Assembly: GCF_005166025.1 (NCBI RefSeq)
Contig: NZ_CP028923.1
Coordinates: 1,111,001-1,175,000 of the forward strand
Length of the DNA: 64,000 bases
From: Mangrovivirga cuniculi
Lineage (GTDB): Bacteria > Bacteroidota > Bacteroidia > Cytophagales > Cyclobacteriaceae
Direction of reading: 5' to 3'
Each line of letters begins with the position of its first letter. Position 1 is the stretch's first letter. The notes beneath the pieces are model-generated. The model was given only the letters and a program-made list of their open reading frames with translations, was not told the origin of the DNA and searched no databases. This document shows, piece by piece, positions 1-9,364 of this stretch. A program made the translations under genes and the position numbers.

Positions 1-33
1 GGTTACGGTTTGGAGTATGTTTTATGGAAGTAA
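1..33 (+). other. possible C-terminal tail of an upstream gene
   Basis: Frame 1 reads GYGLEYVLWK and then a TAA stop at 31-33, followed by AT-rich non-coding DNA and the promoter of the next gene. This could be the last ten codons of a gene lying left of the window. The stretch is too short to identify, and another frame is open until about base 60, so this is only a suggestion. Confidence 0.25.
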
Positions 34-102
34 GCAATATATAAATATTGCACTTGTTTAAACCTTTTAATTTAAATTGAAAATTAGTGCAAGAATCGGT
101 AG

Positions 103-134
103 TTTAAGAAAATTATGAAATTACTTTATCTTTG
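103..134 (+). promoter_or_regulatory. Bacteroidota-type sigma promoter
   Basis: TTTA at 103-106 and TATCTTTG at 127-134 are separated by exactly 20 bases. This fits the phylum's -33 TTTG / -7 TAnnTTTG consensus, with one mismatch in the -33 box. It would drive the exported protein gene that starts at 201. Confidence 0.5.
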
Positions 135-200
135 TTTTTTTATTATTTTTTAATGTTTTAAGGAATTAAATAGTCACATCGGATATTTTTAACGTCAACT

Positions 201-782
201 ATGAAAAGCCTGCTAGCTATTGTCCTGTTTATTGTAGCCTTTAAAGCTAATGCGCAACTGACTATGGAGCCTTCTGTATATTTTGATTATAGTTGGGATT
301 TGGGCAATTATGGAGGCCGATCATTTTCATTAAATTATATAACTGAGAAGGATTTATTTTTTCAGATTTTCTACAATGAATATTACCGCTTGCCAATCTG
401 GTATAATAATCCAAATGCAAGTATTTTCTCTTTTATCACCATTCCTCCAGAGAAGAATTTTAATAGTGGTGCTGCTTTTGGCAAAGTATTTTATTTAAAT
501 AAAATTGAAACTATCAGATTCAATCTTGTAGGAGGAATTGGGTTCTCTTTGTTAAAAGAACCAGAGTATTCTTATAATTCTTCGAGTGATGTGAGGTATT
601 TTGAATCTTCTTCACTGGCAGTTTATTTTAATCCCCGAATTGAATTTCCAGTCTCAAGGTATATTGGTTTTGGTATAGGATCAAGAATGACCGCTACTTC
701 AAATAGATATTATTTTGCCTTCACATCATCTGTTATTTTTGGTTCTCTCAGGGTAAAAAAGGATAAAAGAAAATTGAAATAA
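201..782 (+). CDS. exported protein, probable small outer-membrane barrel
   Basis: The 193-residue product begins with a clear signal peptide (hydrophobic LLAIVLFIVAF, cleavage after NAQ near residue 19). The rest is rich in aromatic residues and alternating hydrophobic/polar strands with glycine turns (for example GGIGFSL, GFGIGSRM), which fits a small beta-barrel of about eight strands. I recognise no named family. A promoter match lies at 103-134. The gene is monocistronic, and the next gene runs the other way. Function unknown. Confidence 0.65.
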   Translation: MKSLLAIVLFIVAFKANAQLTMEPSVYFDYSWDLGNYGGRSFSLNYITEKDLFFQIFYNEYYRLPIWYNNPNASIFSFITIPPEKNFNSGAAFGKVFYLNKIETIRFNLVGGIGFSLLKEPEYSYNSSSDVRYFESSSLAVYFNPRIEFPVSRYIGFGIGSRMTATSNRYYFAFTSSVIFGSLRVKKDKRKLK

Positions 783-820
783 TAGCTTGTTCTATTTCTA
801 AACGAATAAGGTTTTTTAGT

Positions 821-964
821 TTAGTATTTACCCGACTTTTTATTTTTCAGGTAGCGAAATCTCAAAATCAGGAAAACTACACCGAGTAGTAACGAGGCCT
901 CAATGATCATTGCTGAGGTGGAAGAGAAAACTTCTGGCAGATAACTTAGAATATTGATATACAT
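821..964 (-). CDS. possible small single-span membrane protein
   Basis: A 47-residue reading frame starting at the ATG at 962-964 has one hydrophobic segment (ASLLLGVVFLILRF) followed by a basic tail (RYLKNKKSGKY), the layout of a small N-out membrane protein. The frame is open further upstream to 1021, but that part runs through the terminator at 1000-1024, so the shorter start is preferred. There is no homology I recognise. It may be chance coding. Confidence 0.3.
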   Translation of the reverse strand: MYINILSYLPEVFSSTSAMIIEASLLLGVVFLILRFRYLKNKKSGKY

Positions 965-997
965 GGTGAATTGGTTTATGGGATATATTACTATAAA

Positions 998-1024
998 AAT
1001 AAAAAAGCCTGACAATGTCAAGCT
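998..1024 (-). terminator. intrinsic terminator of the 1052-2047 gene
   Basis: On the minus strand AGCTTGACA pairs with TGTCAGGCT (9 bp, one G-T pair) and is followed by a T-rich run. It sits 28 bases past the stop codon of the minus-strand exported protein gene. Confidence 0.65.
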
Positions 1025-1051
1025 TTCTTATTCTTGTTATTTTTAATTTGA

Positions 1052-2047
1052 CTATTGCTTTTCAGTACAGAAAGGAACTCCGAATGTTCCGTTTACAAAA
1101 TTATCGTCGTCAAGTTTTACGGTAATAATGCCGGTTACCATTTGCTTACCTTCATCAATTTCGAATTTCACCTTACCATCTCTGACCATCTTATTTTTAT
1201 TATTTTCCGAATCGTAAAGTGTGATATTATTGCCAGTCAAGGCAAGGTCATACTCTCCTGCTTCAGGAAGGCTAATCATCACTTTATCTGCATTAAGAAA
1301 TTGGTTACATTCTTTTTCAGGGGCAACATTAAAGAGAGTAATACTAATTTTCTCTTTACCAAAAGACGTTCTTTTCTTTGCCATTCCCCCTTTTATAACC
1401 CAATCACTACCATTGATCTTACCTGAAGCAGGACTGTCAGCATATGTTAATGTTGTTGGTTTTACATACTTAGCGACTAGTGCATCAAGTGCTTCTTTTC
1501 TTTTTTCATCGGGATTTTCTGTAAAGACTTTTTTCCAGTCGAAGTAGAATTCATAGAATTCAGCGATATCTTCTTCTTTCTGCATCTTTGCCGGGATAAA
1601 TTTAAGGGTGCCATTTTCTTTCCCAACAACAAACTCATATCCTGAATACATGCTTTCCTTATCTTCCTTCAATTTGAGAATTGTTTTATCATCTTTTTCA
1701 ATAATTGAATATTCAGGCATTTCACCAAAAGGAGGCATGGCTTTAAACCCAAAGATTTGAAATACCATAAATGAAATTCTGTTATCACGGTGTTTTTTAA
1801 GTGCATCCTTATACTCAGCTTGAAAATTATCAAAACCGGTTGATTTAAACTCTATTATTAATTCAGCCAGGGCTTTTGTACCTTCTTCCGAATATGAGTC
1901 CTGGGTAAGTAACAGTCCCTGTAGTTTTTGGGTGTTCTGGTTTTTAACCGCTTCAGAAGCCTCGCTAAATAGTTGATTATATTGCTGTGCTTTTACACTG
2001 GTTAAACAAAGAAAAAATAGAATTAATGTTGAAATTCTGGTTTTCAT
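1052..2047 (-). CDS. exported protein of unknown function
   Basis: 331 residues with a signal peptide (ISTLILFFLCLTSVKAQ, cleavage near residue 21). The N-terminal half is helical and charged. The C-terminal 120 residues look like a beta-sandwich, with short strands around KISITLFNV, YDLALTGNNITLYD and MVTGIITVKLDDDNFVNGTF, and two cysteines. The last part resembles domains found in Bacteroidota proteins that report small-molecule or lipid binding, but I cannot name a family. It is the last gene of the minus-strand group that includes gmhA, 83 bases downstream of it, and has its own terminator. Confidence 0.7.
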   Translation of the reverse strand: MKTRISTLILFFLCLTSVKAQQYNQLFSEASEAVKNQNTQKLQGLLLTQDSYSEEGTKALAELIIEFKSTGFDNFQAEYKDALKKHRDNRISFMVFQIFGFKAMPPFGEMPEYSIIEKDDKTILKLKEDKESMYSGYEFVVGKENGTLKFIPAKMQKEEDIAEFYEFYFDWKKVFTENPDEKRKEALDALVAKYVKPTTLTYADSPASGKINGSDWVIKGGMAKKRTSFGKEKISITLFNVAPEKECNQFLNADKVMISLPEAGEYDLALTGNNITLYDSENNKNKMVRDGKVKFEIDEGKQMVTGIITVKLDDDNFVNGTFGVPFCTEKQ

Positions 2048-2130
2048 TAAAGAATTATTTAATAGTCATAAAAAAATTGAATAGTTGAAATTCTAATATT
2101 AAAAAACAGGAAATCACTTACAATAATGAA

Positions 2131-2712
2131 TCATGATCCTGCAGACATCGATTTCTCTATTTTCTGGATCAGTATATGAATGATCTTAATGTGGATTTCC
2201 TGGATTCGGTCAGCATATCCATGGTGTGGTACTCTGATTTCAATATCCGCTCCACCGGCCAGTTTTCCTCCGGTATTTCCACTTAGTATAACCACCTTCA
2301 TGCCTTTGGCTTTAGCTGCTTTAGCTGCCTCAATAACATTCCTGGAATTACCGCTGGTGGAGATTCCTAAAAGGATATCATTTTGCTGACCTATTCCTTC
2401 TACGAAGCGGGAAAAAATAAACTCAAATCCAAAATCATTGCCGACACAGCTTATATGACTGGGATCTGATATAGCAATCGCAGCCATGGCCGGCCTGTTA
2501 TCCCTGTATCTTCCCGATAACTCCTCGGCAAAATGCATGGCATCGCAATGAGATCCGCCATTGCCACAACTGATTATCTTTCCTCCATTTTTAAGGCTTT
2601 CAGACATCAGGTCAGCTGCTTCTGCGATTTTATTAAGTAAGTCTTCGTCAGATAATACTTTTTGTAAAGTGTGTAAAGCTTCTTCCAGCTCTTTTTTAAT
2701 ATCTTCGACCAC
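2131..2712 (-). CDS. gmhA: phosphoheptose isomerase (sedoheptulose 7-phosphate isomerase)
   Basis: A SIS-domain enzyme that converts sedoheptulose 7-phosphate to D-glycero-D-manno-heptose 7-phosphate, the first step towards ADP-heptose for lipopolysaccharide or S-layer glycans; cytoplasmic. The 193-residue length is typical. The phosphate-binding and metal site [19 protein letters not shown] is at residues 49-67 and STSGNS at 118-123. Residues H60, E64, Q171 and H179 correspond to the zinc ligands of the E. coli enzyme. It lies 7 bases after the small membrane protein gene, in the same direction as the broken ABC exporter. No heptose kinase (hldE) is visible in the window. Confidence 0.9.
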   Translation of the reverse strand: MVEDIKKELEEALHTLQKVLSDEDLLNKIAEAADLMSESLKNGGKIISCGNGGSHCDAMHFAEELSGRYRDNRPAMAAIAISDPSHISCVGNDFGFEFIFSRFVEGIGQQNDILLGISTSGNSRNVIEAAKAAKAKGMKVVILSGNTGGKLAGGADIEIRVPHHGYADRIQEIHIKIIHILIQKIEKSMSAGS

Positions 2713-2719
2713 CTGGAAA

Positions 2720-3046
2720 TTATTGATTTTTTGTTTCAGAATCAGAACTTCCCTGGCTTTTTACCTGCTTGGATTCTTCAGCCAGGTCAAACATCTTGGC
2801 TTTTAATTCTGTTTTTTCTTTATCGAGTTTGGAGATCTTTTTGTGTTGATCCTGCCAGAATTTTAAGAATAAAACAATATTCACAAGGAATAAAACCAGT
2901 CCTAGATATGCTCCCGGTTTGAACAGGTAATCATATTTTAGAAGGTTTAAAAAACTATCACCTGTAGCTACTGTTGCAGCTATAATTACCGCTATATGAA
3001 ATAGCAGGTAAACAATAAAAAATCCGATAGTAAATTTCTTCATCAT
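2720..3046 (-). CDS. small two-span membrane protein with coiled-coil tail
   Basis: 108 residues. Two hydrophobic segments (about residues 7-27 and 44-63) are followed by a charged heptad-like helix ([20 protein letters not shown]) and a polar tail. This is the shape of LapA/DUF1049-like envelope proteins, but the identity is not certain. It lies 7 bases upstream of gmhA and 83 bases downstream of the MsbA-type exporter, so it is probably co-transcribed with both and linked to envelope assembly. Confidence 0.65.
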   Translation of the reverse strand: MMKKFTIGFFIVYLLFHIAVIIAATVATGDSFLNLLKYDYLFKPGAYLGLVLFLVNIVLFLKFWQDQHKKISKLDKEKTELKAKMFDLAEESKQVKSQGSSDSETKNQ

Positions 3047-3129
3047 TATTCAATGCTTCAGTTCAAGGGTCAATATACTATCATATCATTTAAGTTACCA
3101 CCGATACACTAAGATTTTACGAGTTTTAG

Positions 3130-4971
3130 CTACTCATGAAGACTCTGCATCTCTATCAGTTTGGCATATAACCCCTTTTGTTCTAATAAGGATTCGTGAT
3201 TACCCCTTTCAATTATTCGACCTCTTTCAATAACAAGAATCTCATCAGCGTGCTTGATCGTACTCAGGCGGTGAGCAATAACAAGGGATGTTCTGTTTTT
3301 CATCAGGTTTGTAAGCGCTTCCTGCACTAGTTTTTCACTTTCAGCATCAAGTGCTGATGTTGCCTCATCAAGAATTAAGACTGGAGGGTTCTTGAGAATG
3401 GCTCTTGCGATACTCAACCTTTGTCTTTGTCCGCCGGATAGCTTAGTTCCTCTCTCACCAATATTCGACTGATATCCATCATCTAATTTTTCTATGAACT
3501 CGTGGGCATTTGCAATTTTTGCTGCAGCGATAACATCCTCTTCCTTTACATTATTCATTCCGAAGGCGATGTTGTTAAACACCGTGTCATTAAACAGGAT
3601 AGATTCCTGCGTCACGATACCCATTTGAGCCCTGAGGCTTTCGATCTCGATATCTTTAAGGTTGACACCATCTATTTCGAGTTTACCTTCTGTAGGGTCA
3701 TAGAAGCGCGGTAAAAGATCGGCAAGCGTTGATTTACCACCCCCGATGGACCGACAAGTGCTACTGTTTTACCTTTTTTAAGTGTAAAAGATATATTGTC
3801 AATTACTTTTTCAGTATCGTATGCGAAAGATACATTATTATAGATGATCTGATCTGAAAAAGAATCTATCTCAATTGCATCAGGCTTATTTTTTACCTCA
3901 TTTTCGGTGTCCATTAACTCAAAAATTCTATCCGCGGAAACCAGTCCTCTCTGAAGACCTGAGATCGCATTATTTAAGGACTTGGCCGGATTTAATATCT
4001 GACTGAAAACAGCAAGGAAACCAAAGAAATCAGATGCTTCCAGACCACTGTCGCCGTCGAGTATCAAGGTTCCTCCGATCATAATGATGATTGCAACAAC
4101 GGTAACTCCCATGAATTCAGAAGACGGACCTGCCAGGTTATATCTTTTGCTAAACTTCCAGTTATAAAGGGCGTAATTATTTACTTCTGATTTGAATTTA
4201 GAGTTTATATATCCTTTGGCATTAAACGCTTTGATTACTCTCATTCCGGAGAGAGATTCATCTAAAATGTTCGCCATTCTACCCAGAGTAGTTTGAGTGC
4301 CGATTGCCTGCTTTTTTAACTGTTTTGAAATCGTACTGATAATGATACCGGATACAGGTAAAAGAATCAGACTGTATAAAGTCAGTTTAAAACTTATGCC
4401 AAACAAAGTACCGAAATAAACTAAGATGATTATCGGCTCTTTAAAGAAAACTCTTACTGAATTGACAATACTATTTTCAACCTCCTGAACATCCGAAGTG
4501 ATCCTGGACATGATATCACCTTTGTGTTCACTAGTGAAAAACCTACGTGAAGGCCAGTTACAGAATTAAATATTGATGTTCTAAAGTTTTGATAACATTG
4601 ACTTTAGCTTTTTCTACTGTAAGCTGAGAAATGTACCTGAACAGGTTTGAAAGAAATACCGAACCGATTAAAAGCGTGCAAATGTATTGTAGCGCCCTGA
4701 ACTTACCGACATTTTCTATGTAGTTGGTCAGGTTGTAGTAAAACAATCCCTTAAAATATTCGACAACACCAACTTCACCCCATTCGGGTTTTTGCCTGAG
4801 CATTTCTAATTTATCCTGATCTATCTGGTCAAATAATACCTCCATTATGGGTATTAAAGATAACAGGTTAAACAAAGAAAATATGGTAAACAACAAGGTG
4901 CTTATTATGTAAATAGGAGTAAGCCACCCTATTGGTCTGGCATATTGAAAAAGCCTTTTTAATGTCTTCAT
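3130..4971 (-). pseudogene. MsbA-type ABC exporter, broken by three apparent single-base deletions
   Basis: A fused membrane-plus-ATPase half-transporter of the lipid A/multidrug exporter type, normally about 600 residues. It is read in three consecutive frames. Adding one base near 4581 gives VIKTLRTSIFNSVTG, one at the T5 run 4537-4541 gives VGFFTSEHKGDIMSRIT, and one at the C5 run 3740-3744 restores a perfect Walker A, GPSGGGKST. The repaired gene is 614 codons. Other elements are intact: signature LSGGQRQRLSIARA, Walker B LILDEATSALD, and H-loop VIAHRLSTI. Because every functional residue is kept, sequence error is more likely than true inactivation. It lies 47 bases downstream of the Wzi/RemB-like gene and upstream of gmhA, which suits export of a lipid-linked envelope component. 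Confidence 0.85.
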
Positions 4972-5018
4972 TCAGTAATTTTGTCAATTCAGGGCTGCAA
5001 GTTACATTTTTTAAGCCG

Positions 5019-6695
5019 CTAAAACAGATTATTCTGTCTTGCAATGTTCCATCTTACAGCAATAGATAACCAGTTTTCGTTTAATTCACCTAAAATCTCA
5101 TTTTCCTGGTTACGGATAGTATACCCTAAATCCACAAAAAGGTTGTTTTTGGGCATGTAAGTAAGTAGCGCTTCTCCGATAAACAAGGAGTTATTTACAC
5201 CCTGACCGGTTTCATTATCGTAATTTTGTTCCCTGGTTATATTTGGTTTCAGGATATCACCTCCCCAGTTTCCACCATCTTCATCAGAGCCGAAATCCGA
5301 AATAATCCCTGTAAGTGTCAAGTCAAGTCTTGGAATGATTTTGTACCTGGCTATACCAATTAATTCTGTGAAATTCGCTCCTCTGGGATGAGCAAGGGGC
5401 TGGCCATAATGGCTGAAGCTTCCGTAACTATCCCTGTGTGAGTACATATATGGTCTTGCGGTATTAAATTCTCCTTGCAGATCGAGGTAAGGTATGCCGA
5501 AAGCATCGATATATTTCATACCGACCTGAACGGCATTTTTATTGGCCCACCAGCCATTATTATCTGTGTATTCGCTTAAAACAAATTCATCTAGAGATAA
5601 TTGCCCATAAAATGAAAAGTGGTTCAGGAAATTCCATTTCCAGTCTAATCCGAGTAGGACATTATCCTGGCTTCCTTCGTTTTGCTCTATAGCACGGTAA
5701 AATATTATCGGATTTAAATAGCCTAATTCTATATTGGCACTAGCTGAATCTTCATAGATAACGACTGATTCAAAAAGGCCGATATTTAAAGATTTACCGA
5801 TGTCGATGCCGAGTCGATGCTGAGCCAGATATTTTTTTGGATACCTTCCACTTCCGGTTAATCCACTTTGATTTCCTTCAATATCTGCGGTGAGTTCTGC
5901 GAAGATATTTGTGTAGTTAACCTTCCCAACTTCGGTTTCCAGTTTTAGAAACAGCATTGGAGCTGAAAAGTCTGATAATATCATACTGCGATAACCATTC
6001 CCAATGAAAAGCCTGTCGTGTCCAAATTGCAGATTGATCATATCTTTAACAAGATCAAAACTTATATAACCCCGGGCTTCAAAAAAATCAACACCGGTAT
6101 CTTTGAATTCTTTCCAGAAACCCTGGTTGGGAACAACGATATTTTCATTAATGTATCGATGGATATATGATGGATACCTCGCCTGGTTTTCAGTCAGTGA
6201 GGTGAAAAAAGCTACTTTATCACCGATACGGCCTCTTACTTTTACTCCTCTTGTATTTATAAATAATGAACCATCAGTTTCTGTATTTTGATTCATATAT
6301 GCCAGATGCAGGATAGGATTTACGTGCAGATCGTAATTTTTGCCTTTATCATGCCAAAAGTCTCCCGGAGTTTTGTAAAGAAAGTTAAACAGAGGTTTAT
6401 CGGACTCTGGGGCTTCATCTGAAATATATTCCCAGTTGTTATAAAGCAACAGACTTGCTGTGACATCACTTTTTTCTGTTGAGTCAGCGACCATATCATA
6501 GTAGGCTGTATCGATTTTATCCCTTCGATAGGTTTTCATTGTCGAGTGGAAGCCCGGATATTGTTTTCCGGTTCTGATCTCAAACCGGTCTATCAGGTGG
6601 TGCTGATAGTTTCTCCGGTCAAGTCTTATGCTCTGAGCCTTAATTGATATTGATAAAAAGAGAAAAGTCAGTGAAAAGAAAAATACCTGCCTCAT
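5019..6695 (-). CDS. outer-membrane beta-barrel, Wzi/RemB-like
   Basis: 558 residues with signal peptide (FFFSLTFLFLSISIKAQ). The mature part has many amphipathic strands, aromatic girdles and a C-terminal ending in hydrophobic/aromatic residues (WNIARQNNLF), typical of a large porin-like barrel. Segments such as VNPILHLAYMNQN, NTRGVKVRGRIGDKVAFF and FGHDRLFIGNGYRSMILSD resemble the capsule-assembly Wzi family and the Flavobacterium gliding/adhesin protein RemB. The role is probably surface retention of polysaccharide. It is the first gene of the minus-strand envelope group and lies divergent from rpmE2. Confidence 0.6.
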   Translation of the reverse strand: MRQVFFFSLTFLFLSISIKAQSIRLDRRNYQHHLIDRFEIRTGKQYPGFHSTMKTYRRDKIDTAYYDMVADSTEKSDVTASLLLYNNWEYISDEAPESDKPLFNFLYKTPGDFWHDKGKNYDLHVNPILHLAYMNQNTETDGSLFINTRGVKVRGRIGDKVAFFTSLTENQARYPSYIHRYINENIVVPNQGFWKEFKDTGVDFFEARGYISFDLVKDMINLQFGHDRLFIGNGYRSMILSDFSAPMLFLKLETEVGKVNYTNIFAELTADIEGNQSGLTGSGRYPKKYLAQHRLGIDIGKSLNIGLFESVVIYEDSASANIELGYLNPIIFYRAIEQNEGSQDNVLLGLDWKWNFLNHFSFYGQLSLDEFVLSEYTDNNGWWANKNAVQVGMKYIDAFGIPYLDLQGEFNTARPYMYSHRDSYGSFSHYGQPLAHPRGANFTELIGIARYKIIPRLDLTLTGIISDFGSDEDGGNWGGDILKPNITREQNYDNETGQGVNNSLFIGEALLTYMPKNNLFVDLGYTIRNQENEILGELNENWLSIAVRWNIARQNNLF

Positions 6696-6767
6696 ATTTG
6701 TTATTTTTGCGTGTGTAACGGTAATAATAGCACAATTAAAATTTAATAATACTAAATCTTTGTTTTA

Positions 6768-6799
6768 TTTGGTAAACAAAGTTGATCTAGTTATCTTTG
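6768..6799 (+). promoter_or_regulatory. Bacteroidota-type promoter of rpmE2
   Basis: TTTG at 6768-6771 and TATCTTTG at 6792-6799 are spaced by 20 bases, a perfect match to the -33/-7 consensus of the phylum. The predicted transcript start lies near 6805, giving a leader of about 40 bases before rpmE2. Confidence 0.75.
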
Positions 6800-6843
6800 T
6801 GCCTCATTTTGAAAAACGAAAGTAATTTAAAGCTTATATAATA

Positions 6844-7089
6844 ATGAAAAAAGATATTCATCCGGACTATAGAGAAGTAGTATTTCAGGACACATCGAGT
6901 GATTATTCATTCATGACGAAATCTACTATCAAGACCAACGATACGATTAAGTGGGAAGACGGTAACGAATATCCGTTGGTAAAGGTCGAAGTTTCATCCG
7001 CTTCACATCCTTTCTACACTGGTAAGAAATTGTTCGTGGATACTGCAGGACGTGTTGAGAAATTCAACAAGCGTTACAAAAAGAAATAA
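6844..7089 (+). CDS. rpmE2: 50S ribosomal protein L31, type B
   Basis: 81 residues that match type-B L31 along the whole length, starting [19 protein letters not shown] and ending in a basic tail ([12 protein letters not shown]). It contains no cysteine, so it is the zinc-independent form, as is usual in Bacteroidota. It has its own strong promoter (6768-6799) and terminator (7110-7142), and is therefore an independent unit. Confidence 0.97.
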   Translation: MKKDIHPDYREVVFQDTSSDYSFMTKSTIKTNDTIKWEDGNEYPLVKVEVSSASHPFYTGKKLFVDTAGRVEKFNKRYKKK

Positions 7090-7109
7090 TCTTTTTGATA
7101 AAGAAATTA

Positions 7110-7142
7110 AAGCCTTCGTTAGAAATAGCGAAGGCTTTTTTT
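7110..7142 (+). terminator. rho-independent terminator of rpmE2
   Basis: AAGCCTTCG at 7110-7118 pairs perfectly with CGAAGGCTT at 7129-7137, with a 10-base loop and a run of eight T. It lies 21 bases after the rpmE2 stop. Confidence 0.9.
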
Positions 7143-7196
7143 ATTTAAGCCCTTATGTATTGTCTTGATGTTATTATATTAAAGAAAAAAACTCTA

Positions 7197-9239
7197 ATGA
7201 ATGACTGGGCAACACAGGAATATCAAATTTATTCTAATGCAATAAGGAAAATACACGAGGCATTCACAAAATATGTTGATAATCCGGATAAGCAGGTTGA
7301 AGAACTTTTGTCAGTTGGCATTCATCTGTTTGGGATGGAAAATGCTTCGTATGTAGAGGTGATTGATGATTCTATTTATATAAGAAACATAGCTTCCATA
7401 AAAGAGGCGAATGGCAAGGCTCCTCAGAAAGTTTTGCCTTATAAAGATTCAATGGCTGAAGATTCGATGAAATCGGATGAAATTACTATCTATTCTGATT
7501 TGACTTTGGATGAAGTTCCTGACAAATATAAAATTTTCCTTGAAAACGATATCCGCTGTTTCATTCATAAACCGGTAAAAGTTTTTGGTCAGAGAAGAGG
7601 GCTAATTAGCTGGTCAGGATCACATGCTTTGAAATCTGTTTTACTCGATGATCACCTTAAGGATGTTATACTGTTAATTTCCAATGCAGTAGGAAAGGTC
7701 ATTGAATTAAAAATTTCATTTGAAAGCAGGCAGCAATACCGTAAAGAACTTCAAAAGCAGATGGAGCAATACCTGGCTTCTGAGGAACTCAATCAAATGG
7801 GAGTTTGGTATAGAGATCTCAAAACAAATGTCGTTACTTCTTCCAGTGGAGCATTAAAAGCAGCAGGGATTTATAAGAAAAGTAACAAGTCTATGGATTT
7901 TGATGATGCATTAAAATTAATTCATCCTGAGGATCTGCCTGAGTTAGTTAAAAAAAGAAAAGAATCATTTAAAACCGGAAAGGCCTATAGCAGTGAATTC
8001 AGATTAATTAATAATGATGAAATTGTCTGGTTATTAATGAAAGGCGAACCTGTTTTTGATGATTCAGGAGAGGTTGTGGCGATTCGAGGAACTATTCAAA
8101 ATATCGACGAAGAAAAAGCTTTAAAACAGGAGAGGGACAGATATAAATCATTATTAGAAGAATTTGTAAGAAGTAATCCTGTTCCTGTAGCCATGTTTGA
8201 CACCGAGATGAACTATATCATGGTTAGCAAAAGATGGCTGGAGGATTATGATGTGGATGAGTCCATAATTGGTAAAAATCATTATGAAGTTGTGCCAGGG
8301 ATTAAAGAGGGTTGGAAAAAAAGGCATCTGGAAGCATTAAAAGGGAAAAAGATGAGTAAGGATAATGATTTTTTTCAATGGCCGGATGGAAGCATCTCTT
8401 ATATATCGTGGGCAGTCGGACCCTGGTATTATCCCGATAATGAAATCGGAGGTATTATTCTTTATGCTGAGGATGTAACAGAGCTTAAAAAAAATGAGTT
8501 AAAAATTGCTGAAATGGCTACTCAGCTATCCGATTATTCAAAGCAACTGGAAAAAAGTAATACTGATCTGGAAAATTTTGCTTCGCTGATAGGTCACGAT
8601 CTTCAGGAACCGCTCAGGAAAATAAAGGCTTTTGGAGACATGCTTAAAAGAAATAATGAGGAGACTCTGGATGATCAAAGTAAGGATTTATTAGACAGAA
8701 TGGTCAGCGCTTCTGAGCGTATGCAAAATCTGGTGAATAAACTTTTGGAGGATAGCCGGAGGTCTTCTGGGGAGAAAAGAAAAATGGTTGATCTTTCTTT
8801 TGTTATAAGCAATGTGTTGGATGATCTCGAATTAGCAATTAATGAATCAGAAGCAGAAATTAATGTAAATCTTTCAGTGAAGGTATATGCCTCATACCAG
8901 GAGTTATATCGACTTTTCCAGAATATTATTTCAAACTCATTAAAGTATCGTGAAAATAGCAGAAGGCTTATTATTGATATGATGCAGGAGGTTGTAGATG
9001 ATAAACTAAAAATAAAAATTTCAGATAACGGAATTGGGATTAATGTAAGTAATAATAATGCTCTTTTTGAATTTTTTACAAGGGGTAAAAAAGACTCTGA
9101 GGTCCAGGGTTACGGAATCGGATTAGCGGCATGTGGTAAAATTATGGATAATCTTGGTGGGGAAATTAGAATTTTGCCTCATCAAAGTGAAGGGACGGCT
9201 GTTGAATTGGAGTTTAATGAATTTAAGATAAAAAAGTAG
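7197..9239 (+). CDS. sensor histidine kinase, GAF-PAS-PAS-HisKA-HATPase
   Basis: 680 residues from the ATG at 7197; a start 14 codons upstream is open but has no conserved sequence. A GAF-like region (about 15-175) is followed by two PAS domains (about 200-315 and 325-440; the second includes WPDGSISYISW), a dimerisation helix with the phospho-acceptor H467 in IGHDLQEPL, and an ATPase domain with the N box near N576 (NIISNSLKYR), the G1 box ISDNGIGI and the G2 box GYGIGLAACGKI. There is no membrane segment or signal peptide, so it is a cytoplasmic sensor. No DNA-binding partner is adjacent; the next gene begins with a receiver domain. Confidence 0.88.
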   Translation: MNDWATQEYQIYSNAIRKIHEAFTKYVDNPDKQVEELLSVGIHLFGMENASYVEVIDDSIYIRNIASIKEANGKAPQKVLPYKDSMAEDSMKSDEITIYSDLTLDEVPDKYKIFLENDIRCFIHKPVKVFGQRRGLISWSGSHALKSVLLDDHLKDVILLISNAVGKVIELKISFESRQQYRKELQKQMEQYLASEELNQMGVWYRDLKTNVVTSSSGALKAAGIYKKSNKSMDFDDALKLIHPEDLPELVKKRKESFKTGKAYSSEFRLINNDEIVWLLMKGEPVFDDSGEVVAIRGTIQNIDEEKALKQERDRYKSLLEEFVRSNPVPVAMFDTEMNYIMVSKRWLEDYDVDESIIGKNHYEVVPGIKEGWKKRHLEALKGKKMSKDNDFFQWPDGSISYISWAVGPWYYPDNEIGGIILYAEDVTELKKNELKIAEMATQLSDYSKQLEKSNTDLENFASLIGHDLQEPLRKIKAFGDMLKRNNEETLDDQSKDLLDRMVSASERMQNLVNKLLEDSRRSSGEKRKMVDLSFVISNVLDDLELAINESEAEINVNLSVKVYASYQELYRLFQNIISNSLKYRENSRRLIIDMMQEVVDDKLKIKISDNGIGINVSNNNALFEFFTRGKKDSEVQGYGIGLAACGKIMDNLGGEIRILPHQSEGTAVELEFNEFKIKK

Positions 9240-9364
9240 GGGTTGTTATTTTTACAATATTAATAGAAACCTTACATCAGCCTTAAATATTATATTTCCT
9301 TGGTATTTGGTACTTTATAAATCATAATATCTGATTAATTTGAGGTGGAAATCAATTAGCGTAC

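Noticed and set aside
1055..1426. Plus-strand frames of 108-123 codons
   Set aside because: They lie opposite the exported protein gene 1052-2047, which has a signal peptide and a terminator; their translation has no protein-like pattern.
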